64,000 bases of DNA from positions 62,001 through 126,000 of the forward strand of contig NZ_JACJOG010000045.1 in NCBI RefSeq assembly GCF_014695375.1, in the 5' to 3' direction. The notes under the pieces were generated by a model. The model saw only the letters and a program-made list of their open reading frames with translations, was not told the DNA's origin and made no database searches. This document shows positions 35,775 to 44,905 of this stretch, piece after piece. The DNA comes from Coleofasciculus sp. FACHB-T130. GTDB taxonomy: Bacteria > Cyanobacteriota > Cyanobacteriia > Cyanobacteriales > FACHB-T130. Position 1 is the first letter of the stretch. Each line of letters opens with the position of its first letter. Position numbers and translations under genes: made by a program.

Positions 35775-37155
35775 TAGACTCAGGAAGAATGGGAGCGCCA
35801 TCCGACAAATTCTGAAGGCCTGAGATGATAACTTTTTCTCCCGGTTCTAATCCTTCTAGCACTTGATAGTTATTTTTCTGGATCTGACCCAATTTCACGG
35901 GCTTTTGCTTAGCCACAAGTTTGGGTTGTCCTGATTGTTCTGGTTGTCCTGGTTGAGGTTGTTGTGTTTGCGCCACAAAAACAAAAGTTGCTCCACCCAA
36001 GCGAGAAATAGCGCTAGTTGGGATTAAAACTCCCGGCCGTTCTTGCCAAATCAGATTAGCTTTGATAAATTGTCCATCCCGCAGTTGTCCTTGTGAATTG
36101 TCAAAGCTAGCTTTTGCTTGGATGCTTTGAGAATTGCTCGTTACTCTAGGCGAAATGAAGCTAATTTGACCTGTACCTAGCACCTTTCCTTGAGAATCCT
36201 TCCCTTCAACTCTCTGCCCCAAGCGTAAATCTGGCCCTCGTTCTAGCGGGATAGATAACCGCAGGTCTAGCGCTTGGTTTTGAGTAACCGTGGCAATCGT
36301 ATCGCCACTCTTAACGTAGTCCCCTAACTTGACTGGGATAAGTCCGACAACGCCAGCGATGGGGGCGATAATTGTGGCATCTTTCAGTTCTTCATTGGAA
36401 AGATTGGCGTTGGCTTCAGCTTGCCGTACCCCTGCTTGCGCTTCGGAAAGGCTGGCTTGAGCTGCCTGAATGCCTTGGTTGCTAGCATTTAAGGCGGCTT
36501 GGGCGGCGCGGATATCGCGGGTAACTTGGTCTAGTTGCGCTCTGGGCAACGCGCCTTGCTGTACGAGGGTGGAAGTGCGGCGGAGGTTTTCCTGTTGTAG
36601 TTCCACTTCAGCGACACGAGAAGCCCGTTCTGCTTCTAAGGCTTTAATTTGCGAGGCGGCATTGGCACGGGTGGCGCGGGCGGCGTTAACAGCCTGGAGG
36701 ACGCCAGCTAATTCTGCTTGTCTCTTTTCGCGGCTGAGTTGGACTAAGGGCTTCCCAGCCGGAACGCGATCGCCTTCAGCAACAAAAATCTGACTGACTC
36801 GTCCGTCAATTTCAGGCTTTAATACCACTGAACGTTGCGCTTCTAAAGCACCGACAAACTCGGAACTTTCCTGAATTGTCGCTGTCTCTATCGTTGATAG
36901 CTTGACAGGAACTCCTTGAGGTTGACCCGCCGCCGCCGCAGTCGCATTCGGTGCATCATTAGCACGGCTATGCCACCACCGCCAACCAAAACCTGCACCG
37001 ACAATTAAAAGGATAATTCCCAGCGCCACAGACCAACGCTGTCTTTTCCTTGGTTGATACGCAGACTCATCGTTTTCTAGAGCCTGACGATCGTCTGCGA
37101 TCGCAGACGGTTCTGCGTCAATTGGAACTGGAGACGGGGAATCAGGATCGGGCAT
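35770..37155 (-). CDS. RND efflux periplasmic adaptor (membrane fusion protein)
   Basis: A 461-residue adaptor. A cytoplasmic acidic N-terminus is followed by one membrane anchor (about 42-60, VALGIILLIVGAGFGW). Then come a lipoyl/barrel-sandwich half (EGDRVPAGKPLVQL), an alpha-helical hairpin of about 110 residues rich in Ala/Gln/Arg heptads, the second lipoyl half (APIAGVVGLIPVKLGDYV) and a beta-barrel domain. It bridges the RND pump and an outer-membrane channel. Anchoring by a membrane helix rather than a lipid is a variant seen in this family. Confidence 0.93.
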   Translation of the reverse strand: MPDPDSPSPVPIDAEPSAIADDRQALENDESAYQPRKRQRWSVALGIILLIVGAGFGWRWWHSRANDAPNATAAAAGQPQGVPVKLSTIETATIQESSEFVGALEAQRSVVLKPEIDGRVSQIFVAEGDRVPAGKPLVQLSREKRQAELAGVLQAVNAARATRANAASQIKALEAERASRVAEVELQQENLRRTSTLVQQGALPRAQLDQVTRDIRAAQAALNASNQGIQAAQASLSEAQAGVRQAEANANLSNEELKDATIIAPIAGVVGLIPVKLGDYVKSGDTIATVTQNQALDLRLSIPLERGPDLRLGQRVEGKDSQGKVLGTGQISFISPRVTSNSQSIQAKASFDNSQGQLRDGQFIKANLIWQERPGVLIPTSAISRLGGATFVFVAQTQQPQPGQPEQSGQPKLVAKQKPVKLGQIQKNNYQVLEGLEPGEKVIISGLQNLSDGAPILPESK

Positions 37156-37328
37156 TGTCGTTTCCTCTCCTTTTACTTAAGTTTGATAGCAAACCGCTCT
37201 ACGCTTACAAAGCGGTACTTAAACGACTTTTAACAACGTCGCGATTGGCTTATATAGTTTTCTTAATCGGCTTGCGCTCATCGCCACCCCACCTCAGCCG
37301 GATGATTGCGAAAGAGAGACAGCAAGAT

Positions 37329-37369
37329 AATATCTACATATATTAAAATCAAATGCAACAATTAATTGT
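37329..37369. promoter_or_regulatory. Candidate PadR operator region
   Basis: Two palindromes lie just before the padR start in the divergent region 37156-37384. One is AATAT-N6-ATATT at 37329-37344; the other is ACAATTAATTGT at 37358-37369. The 16-base spacing of the first is in the range of PadR operators. Autoregulation and control of the pump are inferred. Confidence 0.4.
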
Positions 37370-37384
37370 ATCAGTTTGATATAA

Positions 37385-37951
37385 ATGCTGGAATTAGCTA
37401 CTTTAGGTCTACTACAACGCGAACCGCTACATGGCTACCGCTTAAAACAGCAACTAGAGCTGTTCATGAGTGGTTGTATCAGCGTCAACTATGGAGCTAT
37501 TTATCCACTCTTGAAGCGCCTGGAAGAACGGGGTGCAATATCAGTGCTGGTAGAGGAGGAAGGAGACGCAGGTTCGCTCCGCAAGATTTACAGCATTACG
37601 GATCGAGGGCGCGAGCGATGGATGCACAAAATGATGGAATATCCCCATGAAAGCTGGGTGAATGCTCGCTCTCGCTTCACGATCAAGTTTTTCTTTTTTG
37701 GTCACTTAGAACCTGCCAAACGGATTAAGTTGCTGGAGCATCGCTTGATGGTTTGTCGGCTGCGCCTGGAAAGCCAAGAAAGAGAATCGCTGCCAGCAGA
37801 ACCTTACCAGGCAGAAGTTTGGCACAGATGTAAAGCAGTGATTCAAAGCGAAATCGAATGGTTGAACGAACGACTGGCGTCTGAACGAAGCGAACCCCCT
37901 CTGGGAAGTTCGGGGCAAAGCCAGGTAGAGGCGGGAATCATCGCCACTTGA
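37385..37951 (+). CDS. PadR family transcriptional regulator
   Basis: A 188-residue regulator with an N-terminal winged helix (LGLLQREPLHGYRLKQQLE; recognition region NYGAIYPLLKRLEERG; wing around KIYSITDRGRERW) and a C-terminal helical dimerisation domain. PadR proteins usually repress an adjacent transporter or enzyme until a small ligand binds. It is divergent from the RND adaptor-pump operon, with the TolC-like gene downstream, so it is the probable regulator of this pump. The last 24 residues are encoded by a palindromic repeat and lack homology to the family. Confidence 0.9.
   Translation: MLELATLGLLQREPLHGYRLKQQLELFMSGCISVNYGAIYPLLKRLEERGAISVLVEEEGDAGSLRKIYSITDRGRERWMHKMMEYPHESWVNARSRFTIKFFFFGHLEPAKRIKLLEHRLMVCRLRLESQERESLPAEPYQAEVWHRCKAVIQSEIEWLNERLASERSEPPLGSSGQSQVEAGIIAT
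37872..37928. repeat. Palindromic repeat in the padR C-terminal codons
   Basis: Outer arms CTGGC and GCCAG, with inner CCCC and GGGG runs, resemble the GC-rich dispersed hairpin in the Rieske gene. It reads in frame as a Ser/Glu/Gly/Pro-rich tail. Confidence 0.45.
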
Positions 37952-38153
37952 GAGACATCGAATACTGCAATCAAATAATGGCAAAGCCATGTCAAGGGAA
38001 ATACAGGGGCTATCTGCTTTAGGGCTAAGGAAATCAATTATTTCTGGCAGAATGCACCAATATCAGGCTTAGGGTTCTGCATTTTCAGGTTCTTGCCCCA
38101 ATTCACAAAAATTCGTTTGCCAAGCACATTCGCAACCCAGTATCCTTCTTAAG

Positions 38154-39902
38154 GTGCTTGAGCTAAAGAAAAGAAGTTTTTCTAACAGCGCAGACCAAAT
38201 TCAAAAACTTATGCCAAATTCTAGTCATCCGTTTCACTGGGTAGGAACTGGTTTCATGGCTGTGGGTGCGAGTGCAGCGATCGCCATGAGCTGTGCAAAA
38301 GTCAGTGTTGCACAAGAAAAGCCTCCGCTTACTCAGCCAAATCCTACTTCCGCTGAAAGTAAGGGAACCCCGTCGGTTGCCCCTACCCCAGCGCTTCCCG
38401 CAATCTCTTCCCAGACGCTAAAGGAAGCCGTTAGCCGAGATGGAGCTAGCCCTCCAAATGCAACGGGAGGCAAGACAGACGTTTCCCAGTCGGCTCCAGC
38501 ACAATCGCCACAAGCACCCACCACGCTGGAAAGCCTACCCCCTGAATATCTCAACCCCAGCGCTAATCCCCTACAATTTCCGACCAGATCTGAGGAAGTG
38601 CAAATTCAAAACTTCCAACGAATTACCCTACAACAAGCTCTGGAGCTGGCACGGCGCAACAATCGGGATTTACAAGTGGCAATTCTTACCCTAGAGCGAT
38701 CGCGGGCATCCGTGCGAGAATTTCGGGCGGCTGAGTTTCCAACAATCGGCGTAGAATCAAATTTTACTAGGTCAGATTCCCCGAATGCTGAGCTACAAAA
38801 TCGGCGACAACAGTCATCGCCATTAAACCCATTCTTGGGGAATGACGACGATAATACTGTTTCGACATCCTTTGACACCGGCCTGCAAGTGAGTTACGAA
38901 CTCTACACCTCCGGGCGGCGCGGGGCACGTATCCGGGCGGCAGAAGAACAGCTGCGATTCGATCAGTTAGAAGTAGAACGCCAGTCCGAGCAACTACGCC
39001 TGGATGTCAGCAATGCTTACTACGATCTGCAAGAAGCCGATTCCCAAACTGAGATTTCCCAAGCAGCAGTGACAGATGCCGCCAGGAGTCTCCGGGATGC
39101 TCAATTGCTAGAACAAGCTGGACTTGGAACGCGATTTGACGTACTGCGGGCGCAGGTGCAGCTGGCAAATGCCGTGCAGGATCTCACTCGCAGCCGGAGT
39201 CAGCAGAGCATTGCCCGCAGGCAATTAACGAGGCTGTTGAGTCTAGGGGAAACCGTTGAGGTGGCGGCAGCAGATGAAATTGAGGTCGCTGGTGAATGGA
39301 ATCTAACACTAGAACAGAGTATTATCCTCGCCGTGAAGAATCGCGCCGAGCTAGAACAGCTCTTGGCTCGACGGAACATCAGCCAAGAGCAAAGGCGCAT
39401 TGCCCTGGCGGCAACCAGACCGCAAGTCAACCTCGTTGCCAACTACAGCGTTTTAGGGGTATTAAATGACGATATCGGGCCAGCCGATGGTTTAACCCTG
39501 GGGGCGCAATTCCGATGGGATTTTTACGATGGGGGAGCCGCCAGAGCGAGAGCCAGTCAGGAAGAAACGAACATAGCGATCGCTGAAACTCAATTTGCCG
39601 ACCAGCGCAACCAAATTCGCTTGGAGGTGGAACAAGCTTATTTCAACTTAAGGTCGAATGCCGAGAATATTCAAACTGCCTTTTTTGCCGTTACCCAGGC
39701 AGAAGAAAGCTTGCGTCTGGCAGAGTTACGATTTAGATCTGGCGTTGGTACCCAGACAGATGTCATTAGCGCTCAAACCGAGCTAACTCGTGCTAGAGTA
39801 AACCGTCTTACAGCGGTTCTGGATTACAATCGCTCTCTGGCAGCTCTCGAACGGGCGATCAGCAATCTCCCAGATAGTCAACTTTTCGATCAGCCCCAAT
39901 AG
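38154..39902 (+). CDS. TolC-family outer membrane efflux channel
   Basis: A 582-residue protein. An N-terminal hydrophobic segment (about 34-50) ending in SVAQ is a likely export signal. A Pro/Ser/Thr-rich linker runs to about residue 155. Two TolC-type outer membrane efflux repeats follow, each with long heptad-rich helices (for example RITLQQALELARRNN and LTLEQSIILAVKNR). It is the probable outer component of the RND tripartite pump encoded at 32469-37155. The GTG start is the first available; an internal ATG at MPNSSHP is an alternative. Confidence 0.9.
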   Translation: MLELKKRSFSNSADQIQKLMPNSSHPFHWVGTGFMAVGASAAIAMSCAKVSVAQEKPPLTQPNPTSAESKGTPSVAPTPALPAISSQTLKEAVSRDGASPPNATGGKTDVSQSAPAQSPQAPTTLESLPPEYLNPSANPLQFPTRSEEVQIQNFQRITLQQALELARRNNRDLQVAILTLERSRASVREFRAAEFPTIGVESNFTRSDSPNAELQNRRQQSSPLNPFLGNDDDNTVSTSFDTGLQVSYELYTSGRRGARIRAAEEQLRFDQLEVERQSEQLRLDVSNAYYDLQEADSQTEISQAAVTDAARSLRDAQLLEQAGLGTRFDVLRAQVQLANAVQDLTRSRSQQSIARRQLTRLLSLGETVEVAAADEIEVAGEWNLTLEQSIILAVKNRAELEQLLARRNISQEQRRIALAATRPQVNLVANYSVLGVLNDDIGPADGLTLGAQFRWDFYDGGAARARASQEETNIAIAETQFADQRNQIRLEVEQAYFNLRSNAENIQTAFFAVTQAEESLRLAELRFRSGVGTQTDVISAQTELTRARVNRLTAVLDYNRSLAALERAISNLPDSQLFDQPQ

Positions 39903-40029
39903 GGTGATCAAAGTAAATCGATCCTACGGTGTCTCAAAACACCACTGGCATTTCAGTAGAGATGGGCTTTGCTAAATTTGTATAATTTCTTAAGATTTGT
40001 TAATAGAAGCGAGGTGAGTTAAAAGGCGG

Positions 40030-40329
40030 ATGGCTAATATTACATTTGTCAATGAAAATCAAGAAGCGATCGCAGCGGATGGGGCTAACTTAAGAGAAAA
40101 AGCCCTCCAGAACGGCATTGATATCTATACCTTTAGGGGAAAGATGATGAACTGCGGGGGCTACGGTCAATGCGGTACCTGCATTGTGGAAATTGTGGAA
40201 GGTATGGAAAATCTTTCGCCTCGCACTGAGGTGGAAAATCGCAAACTGAAGAAAAAGCCAGAAACCTATCGCTTAGCTTGTCAAACTCTTGTAAATGGCC
40301 CAACAAGTGTGAAAACAAAGCCGCGATAA
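40030..40329 (+). CDS. [2Fe-2S] ferredoxin
   Basis: A 99-residue plant/adrenodoxin-fold ferredoxin with ligands Cys42, Cys48, Cys51 and Cys84 ([10 protein letters not shown] and LACQT). The C-x5-C spacing differs from the C-x4-C of photosynthetic PetF, so it belongs to a distinct cyanobacterial ferredoxin class of less defined electron-transfer role. AAAAGGCGG directly precedes the start. The protein is basic at the C-terminus, while PetF is strongly acidic. No partner gene is adjacent, although the Rieske oxygenase elsewhere in the window would need an electron donor. Confidence 0.92.
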   Translation: MANITFVNENQEAIAADGANLREKALQNGIDIYTFRGKMMNCGGYGQCGTCIVEIVEGMENLSPRTEVENRKLKKKPETYRLACQTLVNGPTSVKTKPR

Positions 40330-40344
40330 AAAATTGAAGGTTTA

Positions 40345-40440
40345 TTAACGCAAAGATCGCAAGGATTTCGCAAAGTTACGCAAAGGCAATGATAAATTCT
40401 CTGCCGGACTCTGCGATTCCTTTGCATCCTCTGCGTTTAA
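40345..40440. repeat. CGCAAAG-type short tandem repeats with inverted copies
   Basis: ACGCAAAG, TCGCAAGG, TCGCAAAG and ACGCAAAGG units are followed by the complement-like CTCTGCG and CTTTGC units. A similar motif occurs at 63465-63505. Confidence 0.6.
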
Positions 40441-40656
40441 GTTTTCTCGCTCTACTGCCTAGAACTATCCTCCTAGCGGCACTAGCTTGAGAAATTCTTG
40501 GTTGATCTTTTGATAAATTGGAATCTTCCCGGTTAGATGTGAGCATACCCAGTCGTACCTAAAAAGTCGTACCTAAAAATAAGGGAACATCTTGAGATCG
40601 CATCGCATCGTTTCAGAACTTTACCCAACCGATGCACAGCAGCACCAGAAGCGCCG

Positions 40657-40797
40657 ATGATTGGTCGTGAAATTCGGCAATTGTGGGTCGGAAAACCAAG
40701 GAAATATCCCATTCTATTTGTGGTCGAACAAGATGTCGTAGCCGTTCTTCATGTTCGGCACAGTCGCCAAGCTTATTTGGGTGACGAGTCTGAGTAA
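40657..40797 (+). pseudogene. RelE/ParE-type toxin remnant
   Basis: A 46-codon frame reads MIGREIRQLWVGKPRKYP, then ILFVVEQDVVAVLHVRH and SRQAYLGDE. This is the C-terminal half of a RelE/ParE-fold toxin. The same frame continues upstream to about 40576 with plausible toxin sequence (FRTLPNRCTAAPE) but has no start codon or N-terminal helix. No antitoxin gene is next to it. I treat it as a decayed toxin-antitoxin locus; a short functional protein from ATG 40657 is unlikely. Confidence 0.65.
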
Positions 40798-40812
40798 GGT
40801 TGTTGCGTAAAA

Positions 40813-40985
40813 TATGCGATCGCTTTTCTCTTTCCTTTAAGAATAAAGCGCGATCGCGAAGGGCCGACCTGTCGGTTCGCTTTTTATATTGGTGAGAGCG
40901 CGATCGCCTCAATGTCTGCTCCAGGAGAGCGATCGCGCTTGCATGGGAAAATGCGATCGCTATTTTGGCTTCTTGGGATCGCACT
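40813..40985. repeat. Dense cluster of HIP1 (GCGATCGC) palindromes
   Basis: Five GCGATCGC octamers occur within about 150 bases of non-coding DNA between the toxin remnant and psbM, some embedded in longer inverted repeats. This is far denser than elsewhere in the window. Confidence 0.8.
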
Positions 40986-41054
40986 CTCCTCAAGACAGAC
41001 ACCGGATGATATGCTTAAGGGTGGTGCTTTAAAGTTAATTAGAGGCTGGGTTCA

Positions 41055-41171
41055 ATGCAAGTTAACGATCTTGGTTTTGTCGCCAGCATCCTGTTTGTGC
41101 TGGTTCCCACAGTTTTCTTGTTGATTCTGTACATCCAAACTGCTAGCCGCGAAAGCAACAAGAATCCTTAA
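41055..41171 (+). CDS. psbM: Photosystem II reaction centre protein M
   Basis: A 38-residue single-span membrane protein, found by reading the intergenic region directly. It starts [17 protein letters not shown] and has one helix (about 8-27) and a polar end (ASRESNKNP). It sits at the photosystem II dimer interface next to PsbT and PsbL. Both sequence and length match PsbM. A strong terminator follows, consistent with a monocistronic, highly expressed transcript. Confidence 0.96.
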   Translation: MQVNDLGFVASILFVLVPTVFLLILYIQTASRESNKNP

Positions 41172-41190
41172 TCATCTGTATCGAACAAAA

Positions 41191-41251
41191 TCCCCCCGCT
41201 GTAGTACGGACAAGGCTCTTGCCATGTCCTTCTGGCGAGGGGAATTTTTTT
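41191..41251 (+). terminator. Terminator after psbM
   Basis: Nested stems: TCCCCCCGC with GCGAGGGGA outside, and GGACA/GGC with GCC/TGTCC inside. They are followed by seven T residues. Confidence 0.88.
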
Positions 41252-41282
41252 ATGGTTAGGCTTGGCTTAGGTTTGGCGTTTC

Positions 41283-42128
41283 TTAGGTAGTCGCTGTGCG
41301 TCCTAAGAGAACGGGACAATTTGCATAGACTCGCACGTAGTCGGATAGCGAGGTTCCCAGCAAGCGATCCAAATCTGGTAAACCTTTGGCAATCGAAGGA
41401 CGGCGATCGGGAGAACCCAGCATTAACAAATCAACATTTGATTCCTCTGCCAAACGACAGATTTCTGGGCCTGCCTTCCCATTTCCGGTGACACACTTAT
41501 AAGAGATGCCTTGTTTTTTAGCGGCAGCGATCGCAGGAGCAAGTACAGGATCTTTTTCAGCGTTAGCGGCTTCTTCAAAACCTGTCCGAGCTTTGTTGAC
41601 GTGAACCAGAACCAACTGCCCACCCTTTTTATCTCGCAACAGAAACAAAGCCAGATTTAAGCATTGTTGTGCCGATTCTGAGCCGTCCATTGCAACCATG
41701 ATGCGGTTGATTTTCTTGACGTAAATATCGTCTTTCACCAACAACATTGGGCGGGAAGACAATTGGAAAACATATTGGCTGACCGAATTTTCTAAAATGG
41801 ATTCCAGGCGCTTCAACCCCCGCGAACCCATAATGATCAAATCAGCATTTATTTCTTCTGCTACCTGGCAAACCGTATCCTTCGGATCGCCCTGCCTCAG
41901 CATGGTGTTAACGTGATTTGGGTCTAGGTTCAGAGTCTGGATGGCTGTAGCGAGAATCCTGCCTCCCTCTTCCCACTTTGAAGTCATGGACTCAGTGGTA
42001 ATTTGAGAAGGAACGACGTGCAAGATAGTGACCGCTGCCCGTTGGATCGAAGGCAGTTCTATCAAAGCCTTGAGCATCTCTTCAGAATGTCCAGTTCCAG
42101 AGTCTGCTAACAAAATTTTTTCAATCAT
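41283..42128 (-). CDS. Universal stress protein with two USP domains
   Basis: A 281-residue tandem USP. The first domain (about 1-138) begins MIEKILLADSG and has the ATP-loop-like IIMGSRGLKRLE. The second (about 139-281) begins INRIMVAMDGSESA and ends LLMLGSPDRR...CPVLL, with a less canonical loop. Such proteins bind ATP or other adenine nucleotides and respond to stress; the partner is unknown. The gene is monocistronic and convergent with psbM. Confidence 0.9.
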   Translation of the reverse strand: MIEKILLADSGTGHSEEMLKALIELPSIQRAAVTILHVVPSQITTESMTSKWEEGGRILATAIQTLNLDPNHVNTMLRQGDPKDTVCQVAEEINADLIIMGSRGLKRLESILENSVSQYVFQLSSRPMLLVKDDIYVKKINRIMVAMDGSESAQQCLNLALFLLRDKKGGQLVLVHVNKARTGFEEAANAEKDPVLAPAIAAAKKQGISYKCVTGNGKAGPEICRLAEESNVDLLMLGSPDRRPSIAKGLPDLDRLLGTSLSDYVRVYANCPVLLGRTATT

Positions 42129-42420
42129 CGAAATGCCTCTTTATCAGAAAAAATCGCTCTGTTTTTATTGCTTTCTGACCCAATGAATCGGGAAGTAGAT
42201 GTTGATGAAAGTGTGATAACTGCTAACAACAGTAACCGATTTATCTGGGAAGTGAGTTTTTCATCATTCAGCATACTTCTGATAGTGACGTTAATTTTTA
42301 ACGATTTATGACACTGCTTTAATAAGCGCAAAAAATATTCATTAATTTTTGTAACCTAATTAATCGGAACACGTCAAAGGAGCATCTACACTCGCTGTAT
42401 CTTAGAAAATTTGCTAGTCA

Positions 42421-44391
42421 TCAAACTTCTGACGCTCTTGCCCTTTGACGCCCCACCACAAGATAGACATCAACCATTTGCTGTTTGCCCTTCAGTGGCA
42501 ATGGTCCCCAAGATTCAACCAGAAACTGGTTATCAAGATGAACCAGGGTTTCCTTGCCGATCAGGACGCGGCAGTTGCTTGGTTGGCGGTGTTTCTCGCA
42601 ACTTTCCAAGCGAGCGGCAGTATTAACGCTGTCCCCAATGACGCCATATTCTAGGCGGTCTTTGCCTCCTAAACTGCCAACGACGACGGGACCCGTAAAA
42701 ATTCCAATTCGCATCTGGATGACTGGCAAGCCACGAGTTTTCCAGTTTTGGTTCAATTCCTCCAGAATTTCGCCGATTGCTAGAGCGCATTCTATCGAGC
42801 GCTGGGCATCAAGAGCGACTTCCTCCTTGTGGATGCGATCCATCGGCACGCCAAACACAGCCATGAAGCCATCCCCGGTAAACTTGTTGATAATGCCTTC
42901 ATGGCCGATGATTTCGTGGGTGACGACATCCAGCATTTCATTTAACCATTCCAGCAAAGCTTCCGGAGGCATTTGTTCGGCAATGGTACTGAAATCTTTG
43001 ATATCTGCAAACATCATGGTTGCGATTAGCTTAATTCCTGGTAATTTCCCAGATTTGATCAAGCGATCGCGTCCTTTCCAGAGAGCTTTGGCAACTTCCG
43101 GTGAAGTATTCTGTCCCAAAAGCTTCATGATAATTTGTTGCTGCTGCTGTGCATCATAAGAGCGGTAGGTGATAACTACCCCGCTGGTGAGGATAAATCC
43201 CAGTACGGGAGCCGACAGAGGCACCCATCCTTGCAGAGTAAACAGATAGAAGCAGGTGCCCAACAAAACCCCCAACCCAACGCCGCAGCCCAAAATTAAG
43301 ACAACGGGATGCCGCAACCACCAAGCCGCGATCGCTCCCAGCAGCGTCCATCCGACAATCCATAACACCTCTATCCGTTCATCCCAGAACCAAAATAGGG
43401 GACGCTCCCCCGTGGCAGCGTCAAGGAATTGGCTGACCATCTGGGCATGAACCAAGACGCCGGGCATCTTGGCGGTTTCCTTCTCGGCTGGGCTGTAGGG
43501 GGTTGAGAAAGTATCTTTGGCGCTGGGTGCCGTTGTGCCAATCAGCACAATCTTGTTTTTCACCCAGTTCGGGTCAATCTGTCCCTTTAATACTTGGGTG
43601 AGCGTAACTTGCCGCGCCACGTTTGAGGATCGGTAACTTAGCAGAACTTGGTATCCCCGCGGATCGATGTTGTGATACCCGCCAGAGTTTTGTTGGAGCG
43701 GGACAAATACCGCTTTTGCCAGTTGAATATAATCGGGATTTTGTTGGCTGGACTCTGGTGTGATGCCTACACTTTCTAAGTAAGCGATCGCTAGCCGTAG
43801 GGAAAACGAGAAATAAGTGCTTGTATCATCCGAGACAAACAATAGATTGCGACGGACAACGCCATCCGGATCGAGCAGCAAATCGTTAAAACCAACTCGA
43901 TCCTCTGGAAAGCCCGGCGGCGGCGACACCAGTTCCAGCTCCGTATCGCCAAATTTCTTAATGGCAAAGATATTTTTTTCCCGGAGTTGCACCTTAAGTT
44001 CGGCATTTCCTGGTTGTTGCGGGATTTCCCGATACACATCTAAGCCAATTACTTGAGGCTGCAATGATTGCAACTTTGCCAATAGCTGCGCCATTGTCCG
44101 GTCGGATAAAGGCCATTGTTTCTGAGTGCGAATGTCGCCTTCTGTAATGCCCACAACTAAGAGCCGAGGGTCGGGACCTGGATCGGAATGTAACCGCACC
44201 AGTTGGTCTAAAGCGACGAGTTCTAGAGGTTGTAGACCGCCCAAATGACGCACTCCTAAAACGAACCCGCTCACAACAAGACTAGCGATCGCTACCACTC
44301 GCACACCCGTGAATTCCGACAACGCAATCTTGAGGCGATCGCTTAGATCTAATAGCGTGGATGTTTGGGACTTAAAAAAGCCTTTCATCAT
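42421..44391 (-). CDS. CHASE2-domain adenylate cyclase
   Basis: A 656-residue receptor-type cyclase. An N-terminal membrane segment (about 32-48) leads into an extracytoplasmic CHASE2 sensor domain (about 55-340). Three closely spaced membrane helices follow (about 350-415), then a class III cyclase domain (about 455-640). Metal aspartates are in MMFADIKDFS and FTGDGFMAVFG. The substrate pair is Lys (NKFTGDG) and Asp (VIGDSVNTAARLE), which predicts ATP as substrate. The signal sensed by CHASE2 is unknown. No partner gene is adjacent. Confidence 0.93.
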   Translation of the reverse strand: MMKGFFKSQTSTLLDLSDRLKIALSEFTGVRVVAIASLVVSGFVLGVRHLGGLQPLELVALDQLVRLHSDPGPDPRLLVVGITEGDIRTQKQWPLSDRTMAQLLAKLQSLQPQVIGLDVYREIPQQPGNAELKVQLREKNIFAIKKFGDTELELVSPPPGFPEDRVGFNDLLLDPDGVVRRNLLFVSDDTSTYFSFSLRLAIAYLESVGITPESSQQNPDYIQLAKAVFVPLQQNSGGYHNIDPRGYQVLLSYRSSNVARQVTLTQVLKGQIDPNWVKNKIVLIGTTAPSAKDTFSTPYSPAEKETAKMPGVLVHAQMVSQFLDAATGERPLFWFWDERIEVLWIVGWTLLGAIAAWWLRHPVVLILGCGVGLGVLLGTCFYLFTLQGWVPLSAPVLGFILTSGVVITYRSYDAQQQQQIIMKLLGQNTSPEVAKALWKGRDRLIKSGKLPGIKLIATMMFADIKDFSTIAEQMPPEALLEWLNEMLDVVTHEIIGHEGIINKFTGDGFMAVFGVPMDRIHKEEVALDAQRSIECALAIGEILEELNQNWKTRGLPVIQMRIGIFTGPVVVGSLGGKDRLEYGVIGDSVNTAARLESCEKHRQPSNCRVLIGKETLVHLDNQFLVESWGPLPLKGKQQMVDVYLVVGRQRARASEV

Positions 44392-44905
44392 CGCCCTAGC
44401 CTTAGCGCAGCTAACATGGGGAGAAACAGAGGCAAAGACAGAGCCATAGCATTTTCTACTGTAGCTTTTGGGCTAATTTCGGGAATTGAAAACTGGTAAA
44501 TTTACCGACTGCTGATTTGGCATTACCACATTATGGCATTTAGATAATGATGGGCTACACCCCTCATTCTTAGTAAACAGTCAGGAATCATGGAAAAAGA
44601 AAAAATCGCTAATTTCTAGAAATAGGTTCGATCGAGAGGGGAAAGCAACTGACAAATATCGCCAACCCTATATAAGTCAATGTTTATAGACGACTTCTTT
44701 CCCACAACAAGATTACCGAATGCAGTTATTTCCACATTCTCCCCAGAAGCCTCTGAAGTTCCTATCCTGCCTAATCTGTACTCTCTTGAGAGGAAGGAAT
44801 TAAGGGCTACCAACCACTGCATCATCCCGGCTTTGGACAGACAACACATCCAAAGTGGGAGGTTATCATAGGGTGAATGTTGATATTTCTTAAAAAAAGT
44901 TATCA
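44392..44905. other. 514-base intergenic region, no gene recognised
   Basis: Two short overlapping ORFs on opposite strands (44680-44871 plus; 44616-44906 minus) encode sequences I cannot relate to any family, and neither has a ribosome site. The region should contain the divergent promoters of the cyclase and the BT1 transporter. Confidence 0.4.

Noticed and set aside
40613-41002. Minus-strand 129-codon ORF between the ferredoxin and psbM genes
   Set aside because: Runs through the HIP1 cluster and antisense to the recognisable toxin remnant; translation is Arg/Ser-rich with no motif.
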